From: Actinoalloteichus_B caeruleus
GTDB taxonomy: Bacteria; Actinomycetota; Actinomycetes; Mycobacteriales; Pseudonocardiaceae
Strand: one strand, 5' to 3'
NCBI RefSeq assembly: GCF_000718005.1
Contig: NZ_JODV01000007.1
DNA length: 64,000 nucleotides
Shown: in pieces, positions 1 through 8,411 of the stretch
Numbering within the stretch: the stretch's first letter is position 1
How the letters are laid out: the number at the start of each line of letters is the position of its first letter
Notes under the pieces: generated by a model
Told to the model about the DNA's origin: nothing
The model's input: the letters and a program-made list of their open reading frames with translations, nothing else
Databases searched by the model: none
Position numbers and translations under genes: made by a program

Positions 1-619
1 CCTTCCGTTCCAGGTCGGTGCCGGCCGCCTCCTCGGCCTCCTCCGGCGTCACCAGTTCGTTCTTGAGGTTGGAGATCCCGACCGCCAGGGTCCGCGGTGG
101 GTAGCGCTTGGCGTCCAGGTCCAGGTCCCGGCTGACCTGGGTGATGAGCCGGCGGGAGTCGTCGCCGTCGTAGATCGAGAAGTTCGAGTTGAGCGACACC
201 TCGGCGAGGCCGGCCTCGGCTGCCTCCGCCTCCAGCAGCTCGCGTAGGCCGCGCGCCTCCCGGCGCAGCAGGCGGGCGCACATGGAGTGGAAGGTCGACA
301 CCCACATGAGGTTCGCCCGGCGCCCGACCAGCGCGGCCACCCGTTCCTTCATCTCGGCGGCGGCCTTGTTGGTGAAGGTGATGGCCAACACCTGGCCCGG
401 GTGCGCTCCCCTGGCGGCCATCAGGTACGCGATCCTGGTGGTCAGCACCCTGGTCTTGCCCGACCCGGCGCCCGCAACCACGAGCAGGGGCGCGCCGGTG
501 TGGGTCACCGCCATCCGCTGCTGGGCGTTGAGGCCTGCCAGCAGGTCCTCCGGGACGGCGGCGGGGTCGTGGCCGTGGTGGGCGGGAGCATCCGGGGAGA
601 GGTCGAAGAGCGCGCTCAT
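1..619 (-). CDS. pcrA: ATP-dependent DNA helicase PcrA/UvrD (N-terminal part, runs off the window)
   Basis: Superfamily 1A 3'-5' helicase used in nucleotide excision repair and replication restart. Translating the minus strand from ATG at 619 gives about 206 residues containing the Q-motif region (LNAQQRMAVTH), Walker A GAGSGKT at about residues 50-56, motif Ia TFTNKAAAEM and motif Ib STFHSMCARLLR. The rest of the protein (motifs II-VI) lies beyond base 1. It is divergent from the chorismate mutase gene; in M. tuberculosis uvrD1 (Rv0949) is also adjacent to the chorismate mutase gene Rv0948c, which supports the assignment. The family is certain. The choice between the PcrA and UvrD names cannot be made from this fragment. 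Confidence 0.93.
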   Translation of the reverse strand, partial: MSALFDLSPDAPAHHGHDPAAVPEDLLAGLNAQQRMAVTHTGAPLLVVAGAGSGKTRVLTTRIAYLMAARGAHPGQVLAITFTNKAAAEMKERVAALVGRRANLMWVSTFHSMCARLLRREARGLRELLEAEAAEAGLAEVSLNSNFSIYDGDDSRRLITQVSRDLDLDAKRYPPRTLAVGISNLKNELVTPEEAEEAAGTDLERK

Positions 620-965
620 CAGTCAGCCACCGTACTCCCACACCCTCCGCGGCCGGACACCACGGATCCCAGTGCGTTCCGCCCCGGCGCCGACGGGCGG
701 AACTGGTCACGGTCAGCGGCTGACCGGGGGAAACCCGCTCCCGATCAGGCGATGGAGCTCGCCCGTCGGCCCACCGCCGTCCCAGCCTGTGGCAGACTCG
801 TCGACGTGCGGCAGGTCTTCTCCTACTTTAGCTACGGGCACCGGACTCCGGCGCCCGTGGTCGTGTGACCTGCCAGCACCCCCACCACGCAGCCCCCGGA
901 GTCCCAGGACCCGGGGCTTCGCGCGCTCCGGATCCGGGCCCACACCCTTTCCCTGGAGGAGTCCC
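620..965. other. Divergent intergenic region pcrA / chorismate mutase, no gene seen
   Basis: 346 bp between two divergent starts. Open frames here have no recognisable protein features. It must hold both promoters; an AT-richer patch near 820-835 (TACTTTAGCTA) is the only promoter-like spot, and I could not assign a clear -35. Confidence 0.5.
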
Positions 966-1268
966 GTGAACAACTCGGTACCGGCCAGCACGCCAGAACG
1001 CCCCGACCGCGTCCCCACCGAGGACGAGGTCGCCGACCTGCGGTTGGAGATCGACCGGCTCGACGCCGAGATCCTCCGACTCGCCCAGCGGCGGGCGGAG
1101 GTCTCCAAGACCATCGGACGCGCCAGGATGGCCGCCGGCGGCCCGCGCATCGTCCACAACCGGGAGATGGCGGTGCTCGCCCGTTACCGCGAGCTCGGGC
1201 CGGACGGGCGGGAGCTGGCGATGGCGCTGCTGCGCATGGGCCGCGGCCACCTCGGGCGGTCCAGCTGA
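966..1268 (+). CDS. Chorismate mutase, AroQ-type, actinobacterial small form
   Basis: Converts chorismate to prephenate, the entry to Phe/Tyr synthesis. The 100-residue product has the all-helical AroQ pattern (ADLRLEIDRLDAEILRLAQRRAEVS), with an Arg-rich helix 1 and a second helix around EMAVLARYRELG. It ends in RMGRGHLGRSS, which resembles the C-terminus of M. tuberculosis Rv0948c; in that protein the tail matters for activation by the DAHP synthase. The GTG at 966 was chosen because GGAGGA lies at 955-960; longer upstream reading in the same frame is low complexity. The gene is neighbour to pcrA as in mycobacteria. Its last 85 bp overlap, on the opposite strand, the end of the deacetylase gene. 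Confidence 0.9.
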   Translation: MNNSVPASTPERPDRVPTEDEVADLRLEIDRLDAEILRLAQRRAEVSKTIGRARMAAGGPRIVHNREMAVLARYRELGPDGRELAMALLRMGRGHLGRSS

Positions 1269-2461
1269 CCGCGCGCGCGTTCTGACCGGGCTCGCGGGCC
1301 CGTCACCCCCCCGCGCAACACCGGCCAGTGGTCACCCAGGGCGGCGCGGACCGCGTCCAGATCACGTTCCGTCCGCTCCGGGTTGCTCTCGTGGTCGTCC
1401 GGCAGGTAGCTCAGCGGGTCGTCCACCAGGGCACCTCGCTCCCCCAGCAGCCCCTCGACCAGGGCATGGAGGCACAGGGCCGCGTAACCGCGCAGGTAAC
1501 CCCCCTCCTGGGTGAGCACCAGGCGGCCACCGACGAGCTCGGCGGCCAGCCGTCCCACCCGCAGGCCGATCTCCCGGTACCCAGCGGGGGTGAGGTTGTG
1601 CCGGCCGTTCGGGTCGAACGCGGACCCGTCGAACCCGGAGGCGCACACCAGGGCGTCCGGCCGGAACTCCCGCAACAACGGCTCCACCAGCTCGTCGAAC
1701 GCGAGCAGGTAGGCGGCGTCGCCCGCCCCCAACGACAGTTCGATGTTGGCGTTGTGACCGGCGCCCCTCCCGGCGCCGGTCTCGTCGGGGGTTCCCCGCT
1801 GGGGGTGGCTGGGCCCCCAGGCACCGTGCCTCATGTGCAGCGAGACGGTGAGGACGTCCGGGCTGCGGTAGAAGATCTCCTGGGTCCCGTTGCCGTGGTG
1901 GACGTCCCAGTCCAGCACCGCCACCCGGGTGAGCCCGAGGTCGAGGGCGGCCCGCGCGGCGAGCGCGGGGTTGTTCAGCAGGCAGTAGCCGTCCGCCTGG
2001 TCCGGCTGGGCGTGGTGCCCGGGCGGGCGGACCAACGCGTAGGCGGGTCGTCCCCGCAGCACGGCTGACCTGGCGGCCTCGATCGCGCAGCCGGCCGCGG
2101 CCAGGGCCGCCGGCCAGGAACCGGGCCCCACGGTGGTGTTGGGTTCCAGCGAGGTGGGCTCCGGGCCGTTGGTGGCCTCCCGCAGCAGCCGCAGGTAGTC
2201 CGCCTCGTGCACGGCGAGCAGCTCGGTCACCGTGGCGGGCCTGCCCGGGTACCAGCGGAGCCGGTCGGAGAGCGGGCCGCGGGTCAGGGCCGCCCGGAAG
2301 GTCCGCAACCGGGCCGAGGACTCGGGGTGGGGCTCGGGCACGTCGATCCAGGGCGGGACCTCCGCGTGCTCCCACAGCCCGACGCCGGGGTCGTGGTCCA
2401 GGCACGCGTCGTCCCAGAAGAGGTCCAGCCCGCCCCGGGCCGTTGCCCACGTCTCGGTCAT
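1184..2461 (-). CDS. Histone deacetylase family protein (AcuC/HdaH-like)
   Basis: Zinc-dependent deacetylase of the arginase/deacetylase fold, probably acting on acetyl-lysine or acetylpolyamine in the cytoplasm. The 425-residue protein has RPPGHHA (paired active-site His), DWDVHHGNGTQ (Zn ligands Asp and His), and GFDGSAFDP (third Zn ligand Asp), all in the expected order. A C-terminal EGGYLRGYAALCLHALV helix is also typical. Start ATG 2461 has GGGAGG just upstream; the longer frame to 2608 looks non-coding. The 3' end overlaps the chorismate mutase gene by 85 bp antisense, and the last 30 or so residues are basic and not family-like. The true substrate cannot be told from sequence. Confidence 0.88.
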   Translation of the reverse strand: MTETWATARGGLDLFWDDACLDHDPGVGLWEHAEVPPWIDVPEPHPESSARLRTFRAALTRGPLSDRLRWYPGRPATVTELLAVHEADYLRLLREATNGPEPTSLEPNTTVGPGSWPAALAAAGCAIEAARSAVLRGRPAYALVRPPGHHAQPDQADGYCLLNNPALAARAALDLGLTRVAVLDWDVHHGNGTQEIFYRSPDVLTVSLHMRHGAWGPSHPQRGTPDETGAGRGAGHNANIELSLGAGDAAYLLAFDELVEPLLREFRPDALVCASGFDGSAFDPNGRHNLTPAGYREIGLRVGRLAAELVGGRLVLTQEGGYLRGYAALCLHALVEGLLGERGALVDDPLSYLPDDHESNPERTERDLDAVRAALGDHWPVLRGGVTGPRARSERARGQLDRPRWPRPMRSSAIASSRPSGPSSR

Positions 2462-2552
2462 CCGCCTCCCGTCCGTCCTACCGGCCCGCTCCCGCGATCT
2501 CGGGGACATCACTGATGGCCTCCCGGGGCACCGGGCAGGCAGACTGGTCACC

Positions 2553-2855
2553 ATGGTCCTGGATGTGATTGCTGGTGTGGTGGCGCTGGTCGGCCTGTTG
2601 GCCGCCATCGCCCATGGTGGCTACCTGGCCCTGCTCGGGTCGGCGGCCAAGAAGCGGGCCGGCGGTGGCCCGGTCGCGGAGTTCGTGCGCAGCCGCATGC
2701 CGATGGCCGGTGGCCTGGTCGGGGCCGGCCTCCTCGGACTCCTGTTCAGCACGGGAGGTGGGTTCGTGGACGTGCTGGCCATCATCGTCGGCGCCGGAAC
2801 CGGCCTCGCCGCGACGAAGCAGCTGACCGCCGTCCGCGAACGCTACCGCACCTGA
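2553..2855 (+). CDS. Small membrane protein of unknown function
   Basis: 100 residues with a hydrophobic segment at 3-30 (VIAGVVALVGLLAAIAHGGY), a basic middle (KKRAG, RSRMP), and two more hydrophobic stretches around 50-86, ending in a charged tail (VRERYRT). That gives two or three predicted membrane passes with positive-inside flanks. ATG 2553 is the first start that avoids the non-hydrophobic upstream frame. It is divergent from the deacetylase gene and 90 bp upstream of the PIG-L deacetylase, possibly co-transcribed with it. I do not recognise a family, and no function can be assigned. Confidence 0.7.
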   Translation: MVLDVIAGVVALVGLLAAIAHGGYLALLGSAAKKRAGGGPVAEFVRSRMPMAGGLVGAGLLGLLFSTGGGFVDVLAIIVGAGTGLAATKQLTAVRERYRT

Positions 2856-2945
2856 GCGGCGGCGCCACGACATCCGGGGCGTGGCCGTGAGTAGTCGACC
2901 GACCCCTCTCCGGAGTCCCACCGCGCCCGTCGTACCCTTGCTCAG

Positions 2946-3680
2946 GTGAGCACCGGGACGAGAACAGCGGGGGCGAGGGTCGCCCGGGTGCTCGTCGTCA
3001 CGGCACACCCGGACGACGTCGACTTCGGGGCCGCCGGCACCGTCGCGGCCTGGCGCGCGGCGGGCGTCGAGGTCTCCTACTGCGTCTGCACCTCGGGGCA
3101 GGCCGGCGAGGTGGCCGACCTGCCCCGCGCCCAGGTGCCCGCGCTCCGCGAGCGTGAACAACGCGCCGCGGCGGCCGAGGTCGGGGTCACCGACGTGACC
3201 TTCCTGGGCTACCACGACGGCACGGTGACCCCGAGCCTCGCGCTCCGCCGGGACATCACCCGCGTGATCCGGACCGTGCGCCCGGACCGGGTCCTGACCC
3301 ACTCGCCGGAGATCAACTGGGCTCGACTCGCCGTGTCGCACCCGGACCACCGCGCCGTCGGTGAGGCCACCGTCGCCGCCGTCTACCCCGACTCCCGGAA
3401 CCAGTACGCGCACCCCGAGCTGGCCTCGGCCGGGCTCGCGGCGTGGAAGGTCCGGGAGCTGTGGTTGTCCGAGGCTCCCCCGGAGCGGGTCAACCACGCC
3501 GTCGACATCACCGAGACCTTCCCCCACAAGATGGCCGCGTTGCGCGCGCACGCCTCCCAGACCGGCCACCTGGCCGATCTGGAGGAGTGGCTCCGCGCCG
3601 AGCTCGCGGCCAACGGCCGGGCCCACGGGCTCGGCGCCGACCAGCTCGCGGAGGTGTTCCAGCTGGTCGACGTCGGCTGA
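2946..3680 (+). CDS. PIG-L/LmbE family N-acetyl-sugar deacetylase
   Basis: Metal-dependent de-N-acetylase or amidase of the family that includes GlcNAc-PI deacetylase, MshB and Mca. 244 residues with the N-terminal metal site AHPDDVDFGAAGT (residues about 21-33), a later HPDHR motif supplying another metal-ligand His, and the conserved tail pattern SQTGHLADLEEWL. The length fits the short LmbE class rather than the ~290-residue MshB/Mca enzymes. Probably acts on a glycolipid, mycothiol-like conjugate or secondary-metabolite sugar; the substrate is not evident. GTG 2946 gives a start a few residues before the Rossmann strand VLVVTA. The following membrane-protein gene starts 28 bp after the stop, so the two may form an operon. 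Confidence 0.88.
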   Translation: MSTGTRTAGARVARVLVVTAHPDDVDFGAAGTVAAWRAAGVEVSYCVCTSGQAGEVADLPRAQVPALREREQRAAAAEVGVTDVTFLGYHDGTVTPSLALRRDITRVIRTVRPDRVLTHSPEINWARLAVSHPDHRAVGEATVAAVYPDSRNQYAHPELASAGLAAWKVRELWLSEAPPERVNHAVDITETFPHKMAALRAHASQTGHLADLEEWLRAELAANGRAHGLGADQLAEVFQLVDVG

Positions 3681-3708
3681 ACCGGGCAACGAGAGGGGCG
3701 GCGAGGAC

Positions 3709-4662
3709 ATGGGCGGTGAGGTTGATCCAGGCGGCGGTCGGCATCGGCTCAGGCCGGGTGTGGCCGGACGTCGCGCGCGGGGGGCGGGTTCGCCGTGCGG
3801 GCGTCCCGGCCAGGAACGGCCGTCCCAGGCCCCGCCGGACGACGAGGACGCCCCCGGGCCACATGGCCTCCAGAAGTTCGACCTGGGCCTGGTACCCGCC
3901 TCCGTCACGCCGCCGCGCACCTGGCGGCGAGCCGCCTGGTTCACCGGCATCGCCACGGCGGCCGCGTTGACCGGCCTCGTCGGCATGAGCGTCGCCCTGT
4001 TCAGCCCCCGTCCCGAGTTCTCGATCGACTCGCTGCCCGCGGTCCCCACCGGGCAGCCGATGCCTCGGCTGGAACTGGTGCCCGGTCCGGACCGGGAGAC
4101 CTTCCCCTCCCCGCCGACGGCGGTGGCGGACCAGTCGGAGCACGAGGGCTCCGCGTCCCCCCGCTGGGGGCAGGGCACCCAGGCGGACGGTCCCGACGGC
4201 GACGCGGTCGGTGGGCAGGCCGAGGACGCCGAGGAGCCCCCGGTCACCACACCGGGCGAGGGCGGGGGGTCCCCGGGGTCCGAACCCGAGATCAGCACCC
4301 TGGGGCCCACGGCCACGGCGGCCCGCCCCGAACAGGCGAGCGAGGTGCCCACCGACGAGTACAAGCACCAGACGGTGGCCTTCCTCGACTCGGTGGTGCA
4401 CGACCTCCCGGCCGCCTACGCGTTGTTGGGGGGCCGACTGCGAGCGGCGGGCCTGCCAGCGCTGCGGGACCGGTACGAGGACGTGCGGGACATCTCGATC
4501 GAGCACATCCTGATCGATCCGGCCAACGCCACGACGGTGTCGACCCTGGTCGTGACCCGCCCGGACGGCAGCCAGACCAAGGAGTACCGCCAGCTGCGGT
4601 TCCGCGACGTGGGCGGCCTGCGCATCGAGGACGACCAGGTGGTGGCGAAACCCGCCGGTTGA
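3709..4662 (+). CDS. Single-pass membrane protein with C-terminal NTF2-like domain (first of three)
   Basis: 317 residues: basic, Pro/Gly-rich cytoplasmic N-terminus (1-74), one membrane segment (about 75-98, GIATAAALTGLVGMSVALF), a long acidic Pro/Gly/Thr-rich stalk (100-210), and a compact C-terminal domain (about 213-317) that starts with an aromatic-rich helix (YKHQTVAFLDSVV) and continues with alternating strands (STLVVTRPDGSQTKEYRQLRF). The layout matches the next gene and the extracytoplasmic part of the kinase two genes on. ATG 3709 follows a purine-rich GAGAGGGGCGGCGAGG. Function unknown; a sensory or scaffold role outside the membrane is inferred from architecture only. The stalk is low complexity. 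Confidence 0.75.
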   Translation: MGGEVDPGGGRHRLRPGVAGRRARGAGSPCGRPGQERPSQAPPDDEDAPGPHGLQKFDLGLVPASVTPPRTWRRAAWFTGIATAAALTGLVGMSVALFSPRPEFSIDSLPAVPTGQPMPRLELVPGPDRETFPSPPTAVADQSEHEGSASPRWGQGTQADGPDGDAVGGQAEDAEEPPVTTPGEGGGSPGSEPEISTLGPTATAARPEQASEVPTDEYKHQTVAFLDSVVHDLPAAYALLGGRLRAAGLPALRDRYEDVRDISIEHILIDPANATTVSTLVVTRPDGSQTKEYRQLRFRDVGGLRIEDDQVVAKPAG

Positions 4663-4819
4663 CCCCCAGGCCGCCGCACCGGCCACGCGGGCACCACGAC
4701 CGGGTGAGTCTGGGGAGGAACCCTGGCCACGCGTCGGCCCGTCGCGGTAGAGCTGTCCCACCGGTGCGCCCACGTGCGGTGCGGTCGGGAGACAGGTATC
4801 CGAGGACGAGGGCGGGGTC

Positions 4820-5551
4820 GTGCGGCGTTCGAGCTCCAGCCTCCACACCGCCACCCCCGGCCAGGGGCCGGCCGTCGAGGCCAACCCCGACGGCGTGCCC
4901 TCCCCCGTCGAGGCGGCGCCGGACCGGCCCGGGCGGCGGCACGGACTGGCGACCGTGGCGGGGGCGCTCGTCCTGTTCGGAGCCGTCGTCGCCACCAACG
5001 CCACCACCAACCTGCGTCCGCCGAACGAGTCCGACCCGGCCGTACCCCGCAGGCTGGTCGGGCAGGGAGCGCTGGATCCCGGCCAGGTTTCCGCCCTGCT
5101 CACCGGGACTCCCCCGGACAGCACCACCCCCACGCCCACCCCCTCCGACCCGGCGGCCCGCGAACGGGGGAAGGAGGACCTCGCGGCACGGTCCGCGTCG
5201 TCCTCGGAACCGACCGTCAACCCGCGCGCGTCCACCCAACGCCCCCGGAGCGGGGACGAACTGGTCCGCCTCTTCTACCGGCTCCTCGACGAGGACCCGG
5301 ACCGGGCGGTGGGCCTGCTGGCCCCCGAACTGTCCAACCCCGACCCCTGTCGGCTGGTCAGCGCGTGGCGGGCCGTATCCTCGGTCGAAGTGCTGAGCGC
5401 CGTGCGCCGGGGTGGCCAGCGGGTGCTGGCGACCGTCTCGATCGAGCACCCCGACGGTGGCCGGTTCCGTGCCCAACACCTCGTCTCGTTGAGCGGGTCG
5501 GCTCCTTGGCGGATCATTCAGGTCGAACTGGTGTCAGCCCAACAGGGTTAG
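4820..5551 (+). CDS. Single-pass membrane protein with C-terminal NTF2-like domain (second of three)
   Basis: 243 residues: short cytoplasmic tail rich in Pro and Ser, one membrane segment at about 42-60 (GLATVAGALVLFGAVVATN), a disordered stalk with a TPTPTPSDP run, and a C-terminal domain from about residue 145 (DELVRLFYRLLDEDPDRAVGLL). That domain ends in strands of the type seen in the preceding gene (VLATVSIEHPDGGRFRAQHLVSL). GTG 4820 is used; a weak GGACGAGGGCGGGG precedes it. It sits between the other two members, 160 bp before the kinase. Not a recognised named family; the NTF2/SnoaL-like call rests on length, helix-then-strand order and similarity to neighbours judged by eye. Confidence 0.72.
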   Translation: MRRSSSSLHTATPGQGPAVEANPDGVPSPVEAAPDRPGRRHGLATVAGALVLFGAVVATNATTNLRPPNESDPAVPRRLVGQGALDPGQVSALLTGTPPDSTTPTPTPSDPAARERGKEDLAARSASSSEPTVNPRASTQRPRSGDELVRLFYRLLDEDPDRAVGLLAPELSNPDPCRLVSAWRAVSSVEVLSAVRRGGQRVLATVSIEHPDGGRFRAQHLVSLSGSAPWRIIQVELVSAQQG

Positions 5552-5711
5552 AGTCGCACCGGGTGTCCTCTCCGGCCAGGTGGTCCGAGCGGCCACCGGT
5601 TCGGACGCGGACGCACGGATGGAACACGAACGCTCACCGACCTCGGGATGACGGCGCGACCAGCGGGACGCGAGTCCCCGGTGGCGGAGTGAGCAGGAAT
5701 GGGAGCTGCCA

Positions 5712-7478
5712 GTGAGCGACGAGGGTCGCCTGGTCGCTGGACGGTACCGGCTGGAGAAGCGCATCGGCAGCGGCGCGATGGGCGTCGTCTGGAAGGGCGC
5801 GGACGAGCGGCTCGGCCGGGTCATCGCGATCAAGCAGTTACTTCCCCAGGGCGGTCTGAGCCCCTCCGAGGCGGAGGAGGCGCGACAGCGCGCCATGCGT
5901 GAGGGCCGGATCGCGGCTCGTCTCCAGCACCAGAACGCCATCGCCGTCTACGACGTCGCGGAGGACTCCGAGGGGCAGCCCTGCCTCATCATGGAGTACC
6001 TGCCCTCCAGCAGCCTCGCCGCCGTCCTCTCGGAACAGGGGACCCTCCCCCCGAGGGAGGTCGCCCGCATCGGCGAGCAGGTGGCCGCGGCGCTCGCCGC
6101 CGCCCACGCCGCCGGCATCGTGCACCGGGACATCAAACCGGGCAACATCCTGCTCGGCGAGCACGGCGTCGTCAAGATCACCGACTTCGGCATCTCCCGC
6201 GCGACCGGCGACGTCACGGTCACGAAGACGGGGATGCTGGCCGGCACGCCCGCCTACCTCGCTCCCGAGGTGGCCAAGGGGTACGACCCCGGGTTCGCGG
6301 CCGACGTGTTCTCCCTCGGGGCGACGCTCTACGCGGCGGTGGAGGGCGAGCCGCCCTTCGGGGTGCACGAGAACACCCTCGCCCTGCTCCACATGGTCGC
6401 CGCCGGACGCGTGAACCCACCGCGCCACGCGGGGCCGCTGACCGCGCTGATGATGCGGCTGCTCCGCGCGGAACCGATCGAGCGGCCGACGATGGCCCAG
6501 GTTCGGGAAGGTCTGCACGCCGTCGCCACCGGCCAGCCGGTGCCGGCGACGGCGATGCCCCCCTCCCCACCCGGCGCGACCACCGGGAACGGGGGCCCCG
6601 CCCGGCCGCCGGGGCCGATCGCCGCCGCGGCGACCACCCCCGTCCCGCCCGCGAACGGTCAGCAGGGGCCCCGCCCCGAGCCGCCGAGGCCGGCCAGTCG
6701 TCCCGAGCCGACCAGGGTGGGGCCGAACCCGTTCGCCGACGACCCACCGCCGCCCGCGCAGCACGCCCCGCACGGAGGTCCGCCCCGCGACCGGGCGCAC
6801 CAGGCGCACCAGGCTCGCTCCGGCCCGCCGCACGCCCCGTCCAACCAGGGCGCCGCCCCGCCCCAGGAGGTCACGTCCCGCCGCAGGGCGATGGCTCTGA
6901 CCGGGATCGCCGTGGTGGCCGCCGCCCTCATCGGCGTGCTGCTCGCGAGCGTGATCTTCGACAACAGCGGGGACTCGATCGACGCCGGTACCGGCGGCCG
7001 GCTCACCGGCGCGGAGACCTCCCTGGAGGTCTCCGACACCTCGGAACGGGCCGAACCAGAGGCACCGCCGGAGACCACGGAGGAGACGACCACCGAGGAG
7101 ACGACTCCGGAACCCCCGCCGACGACGGAGGCGGAACGCGTCGAGGAGACCGAGGAGCAGGAGGACCCGGAGGACATCGCCGAGCGGTACGAGGACGCCG
7201 CCGAGGACTACTACGACATGCTGCCCGACGACGTCGAGGACGCCTGGCTGCTGCTCGCCCCCTCCGCCCAGAACGACCCCGAGAGCTACCGGAACTGGTG
7301 GGGCTCGGTGGAGGACGTCGACGTCCGGGGCAACCCCCGGTACAACGGCGACGGCACCGTCGACATCAAGGTGCGGTACGAGATGAAGGAGGACGGTCGG
7401 CGGTCGAACGAGACCGTGCGCCTGTACTTCGAGGAGATCGACGGGCGGTTGTTGATCGCCGACTCGCACCCCGTGTGA
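5712..7478 (+). CDS. PknB-type membrane Ser/Thr protein kinase with extracytoplasmic NTF2-like domain
   Basis: Bacterial Hanks-type kinase. Cytoplasmic kinase domain residues about 10-270: glycine loop IGSGAMG (18-24), ATP-binding Lys41 in IAIK, catalytic HRDIKPGN (Asp140), DFG (158-160), a Thr-containing activation loop (VTVTKTGMLAGTPAYLAPE) and APE. A Pro-rich linker (about 275-385) precedes one membrane segment at about 395-417 and an acidic Thr/Glu stalk. The C-terminal ~105 residues (YEDAAEDYYDMLPDDV, then VDIKVRYEMKEDGR) lack PASTA repeats and look NTF2-like, as in the two preceding genes. It probably senses an extracellular cue and phosphorylates cytoplasmic targets on Ser/Thr. GTG 5712 sits just before the kinase fold. 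A hairpin follows 2 bases after the stop codon. Confidence 0.93.
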   Translation: MSDEGRLVAGRYRLEKRIGSGAMGVVWKGADERLGRVIAIKQLLPQGGLSPSEAEEARQRAMREGRIAARLQHQNAIAVYDVAEDSEGQPCLIMEYLPSSSLAAVLSEQGTLPPREVARIGEQVAAALAAAHAAGIVHRDIKPGNILLGEHGVVKITDFGISRATGDVTVTKTGMLAGTPAYLAPEVAKGYDPGFAADVFSLGATLYAAVEGEPPFGVHENTLALLHMVAAGRVNPPRHAGPLTALMMRLLRAEPIERPTMAQVREGLHAVATGQPVPATAMPPSPPGATTGNGGPARPPGPIAAAATTPVPPANGQQGPRPEPPRPASRPEPTRVGPNPFADDPPPPAQHAPHGGPPRDRAHQAHQARSGPPHAPSNQGAAPPQEVTSRRRAMALTGIAVVAAALIGVLLASVIFDNSGDSIDAGTGGRLTGAETSLEVSDTSERAEPEAPPETTEETTTEETTPEPPPTTEAERVEETEEQEDPEDIAERYEDAAEDYYDMLPDDVEDAWLLLAPSAQNDPESYRNWWGSVEDVDVRGNPRYNGDGTVDIKVRYEMKEDGRRSNETVRLYFEEIDGRLLIADSHPV

Positions 7479-7480
7479 CG

Positions 7481-7501
7481 CGGCGTGCCCCGGGGGCGCC
7501 G
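7481..7501 (+). terminator. Candidate hairpin terminator after the kinase gene
   Basis: CGGCGTGCCCCGGGGGCGCCG can fold with CGGCG/CGCCG outer arms, one mismatch, and inner CCC/GGG pairs; it begins 2 bases after the stop codon. No T-run follows, as is usual in high-GC actinobacteria. The gene beyond it is convergent. Confidence 0.45.
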
Positions 7502-7673
7502 GGTGTCCCGGCTCGTGGTGGACGGCACCGGGGGGACCACCGCACGTCACCACGGCTGCCCGGCGGGGACGCGGCCGGCAGCCACTCCCCCGCCCACCGC
7601 CCGCCTGGGGCCGTCCCGCCCGGAGGTACCGGCTCCGCCTCCTCGTACCGCACCGGTCCGTCGGGCCCCCGGG

Positions 7674-8360
7674 TCAGATCAGCCGGCGGTCACTCGCCCA
7701 TCGGGACAGCTCGTAGCGGTTGGACAACTGGGTCTTGCGCAGGACGCTGGACACGTGGGTCTCGACGGTCTTGACCGAGATGAACAGCTCCGACGCGATC
7801 TCCTTGTAGGCGTACCCCCGTGCCAACAGCCTCAGCACCTCACGTTCGCGGGGTGTCAGCAGGTCCAGCTCGGGGTCGCTGATCGGCGGCGCGCCGGGGC
7901 GGTCGGCGAACGCGTCCAGCACGAATCCCGCCAGCCGGGGTGAGAAGACGGCGTCACCGTTGCGGACCCGCACCACCGCGTCCACCAGCTCCCTCGCCGA
8001 GATCGTCTTCGTGACGTAGCCCCTGGCCCCCGCTCGGATCACGGCGATGACGTCCTCGGCCGCGTCCGAGACCGACAGGGCGAGGAACACGACGGAGGAG
8101 CGCGTGGAACGCACCCTGCGCAGGACCTCCGCGCCGCCGCCGTCGGGCATGTGCACGTCCAGCAGCACGACGTCCGGTTGGTAGTGCGCGACACCGGCCA
8201 CCGCCTCGGCCACCGAGCCCGCCTCCCCCACCACCGTGACGGCGTCGCCGGCCCGCTCCAGTTCGGCCCGCACCCCGGTGCGGAACAGCGCGTGGTCGTC
8301 GACCAGGAAGACCCGGACGGGATCACGTCCACCGGTCGGCGTCTGTTCGCTGCTGTTCAT
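7674..8360 (-). CDS. NarL/LuxR-family response regulator (partner of PspC-domain kinase)
   Basis: 228-residue DNA-binding regulator. Receiver domain near residues 15-130 with acidic pair VDDHALFR, phospho-acceptor Asp in VVLLDVHMPDGGG, and the conserved Lys in GYVTKTISA. A C-terminal LuxR helix-turn-helix begins at LTPREREVLRLLARGYAYKE and continues through SVKTVETHVSSVL. ATG 8360 has GGAGG at a good distance; GTG 8375 is an in-frame alternative adding five residues. The kinase gene ends 51 bp upstream, so the two form an operon. With the divergent PspC/LiaF-like gene this resembles LiaRS-type envelope-stress signalling; that parallel is inferred. Confidence 0.92.
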   Translation of the reverse strand: MNSSEQTPTGGRDPVRVFLVDDHALFRTGVRAELERAGDAVTVVGEAGSVAEAVAGVAHYQPDVVLLDVHMPDGGGAEVLRRVRSTRSSVVFLALSVSDAAEDVIAVIRAGARGYVTKTISARELVDAVVRVRNGDAVFSPRLAGFVLDAFADRPGAPPISDPELDLLTPREREVLRLLARGYAYKEIASELFISVKTVETHVSSVLRKTQLSNRYELSRWASDRRLI

Positions 8361-8411
8361 GTGGTTCGCCTCCACCTCCCCGGCCCGCCGTCAACGCCGG
8401 CGGCACCGCGT

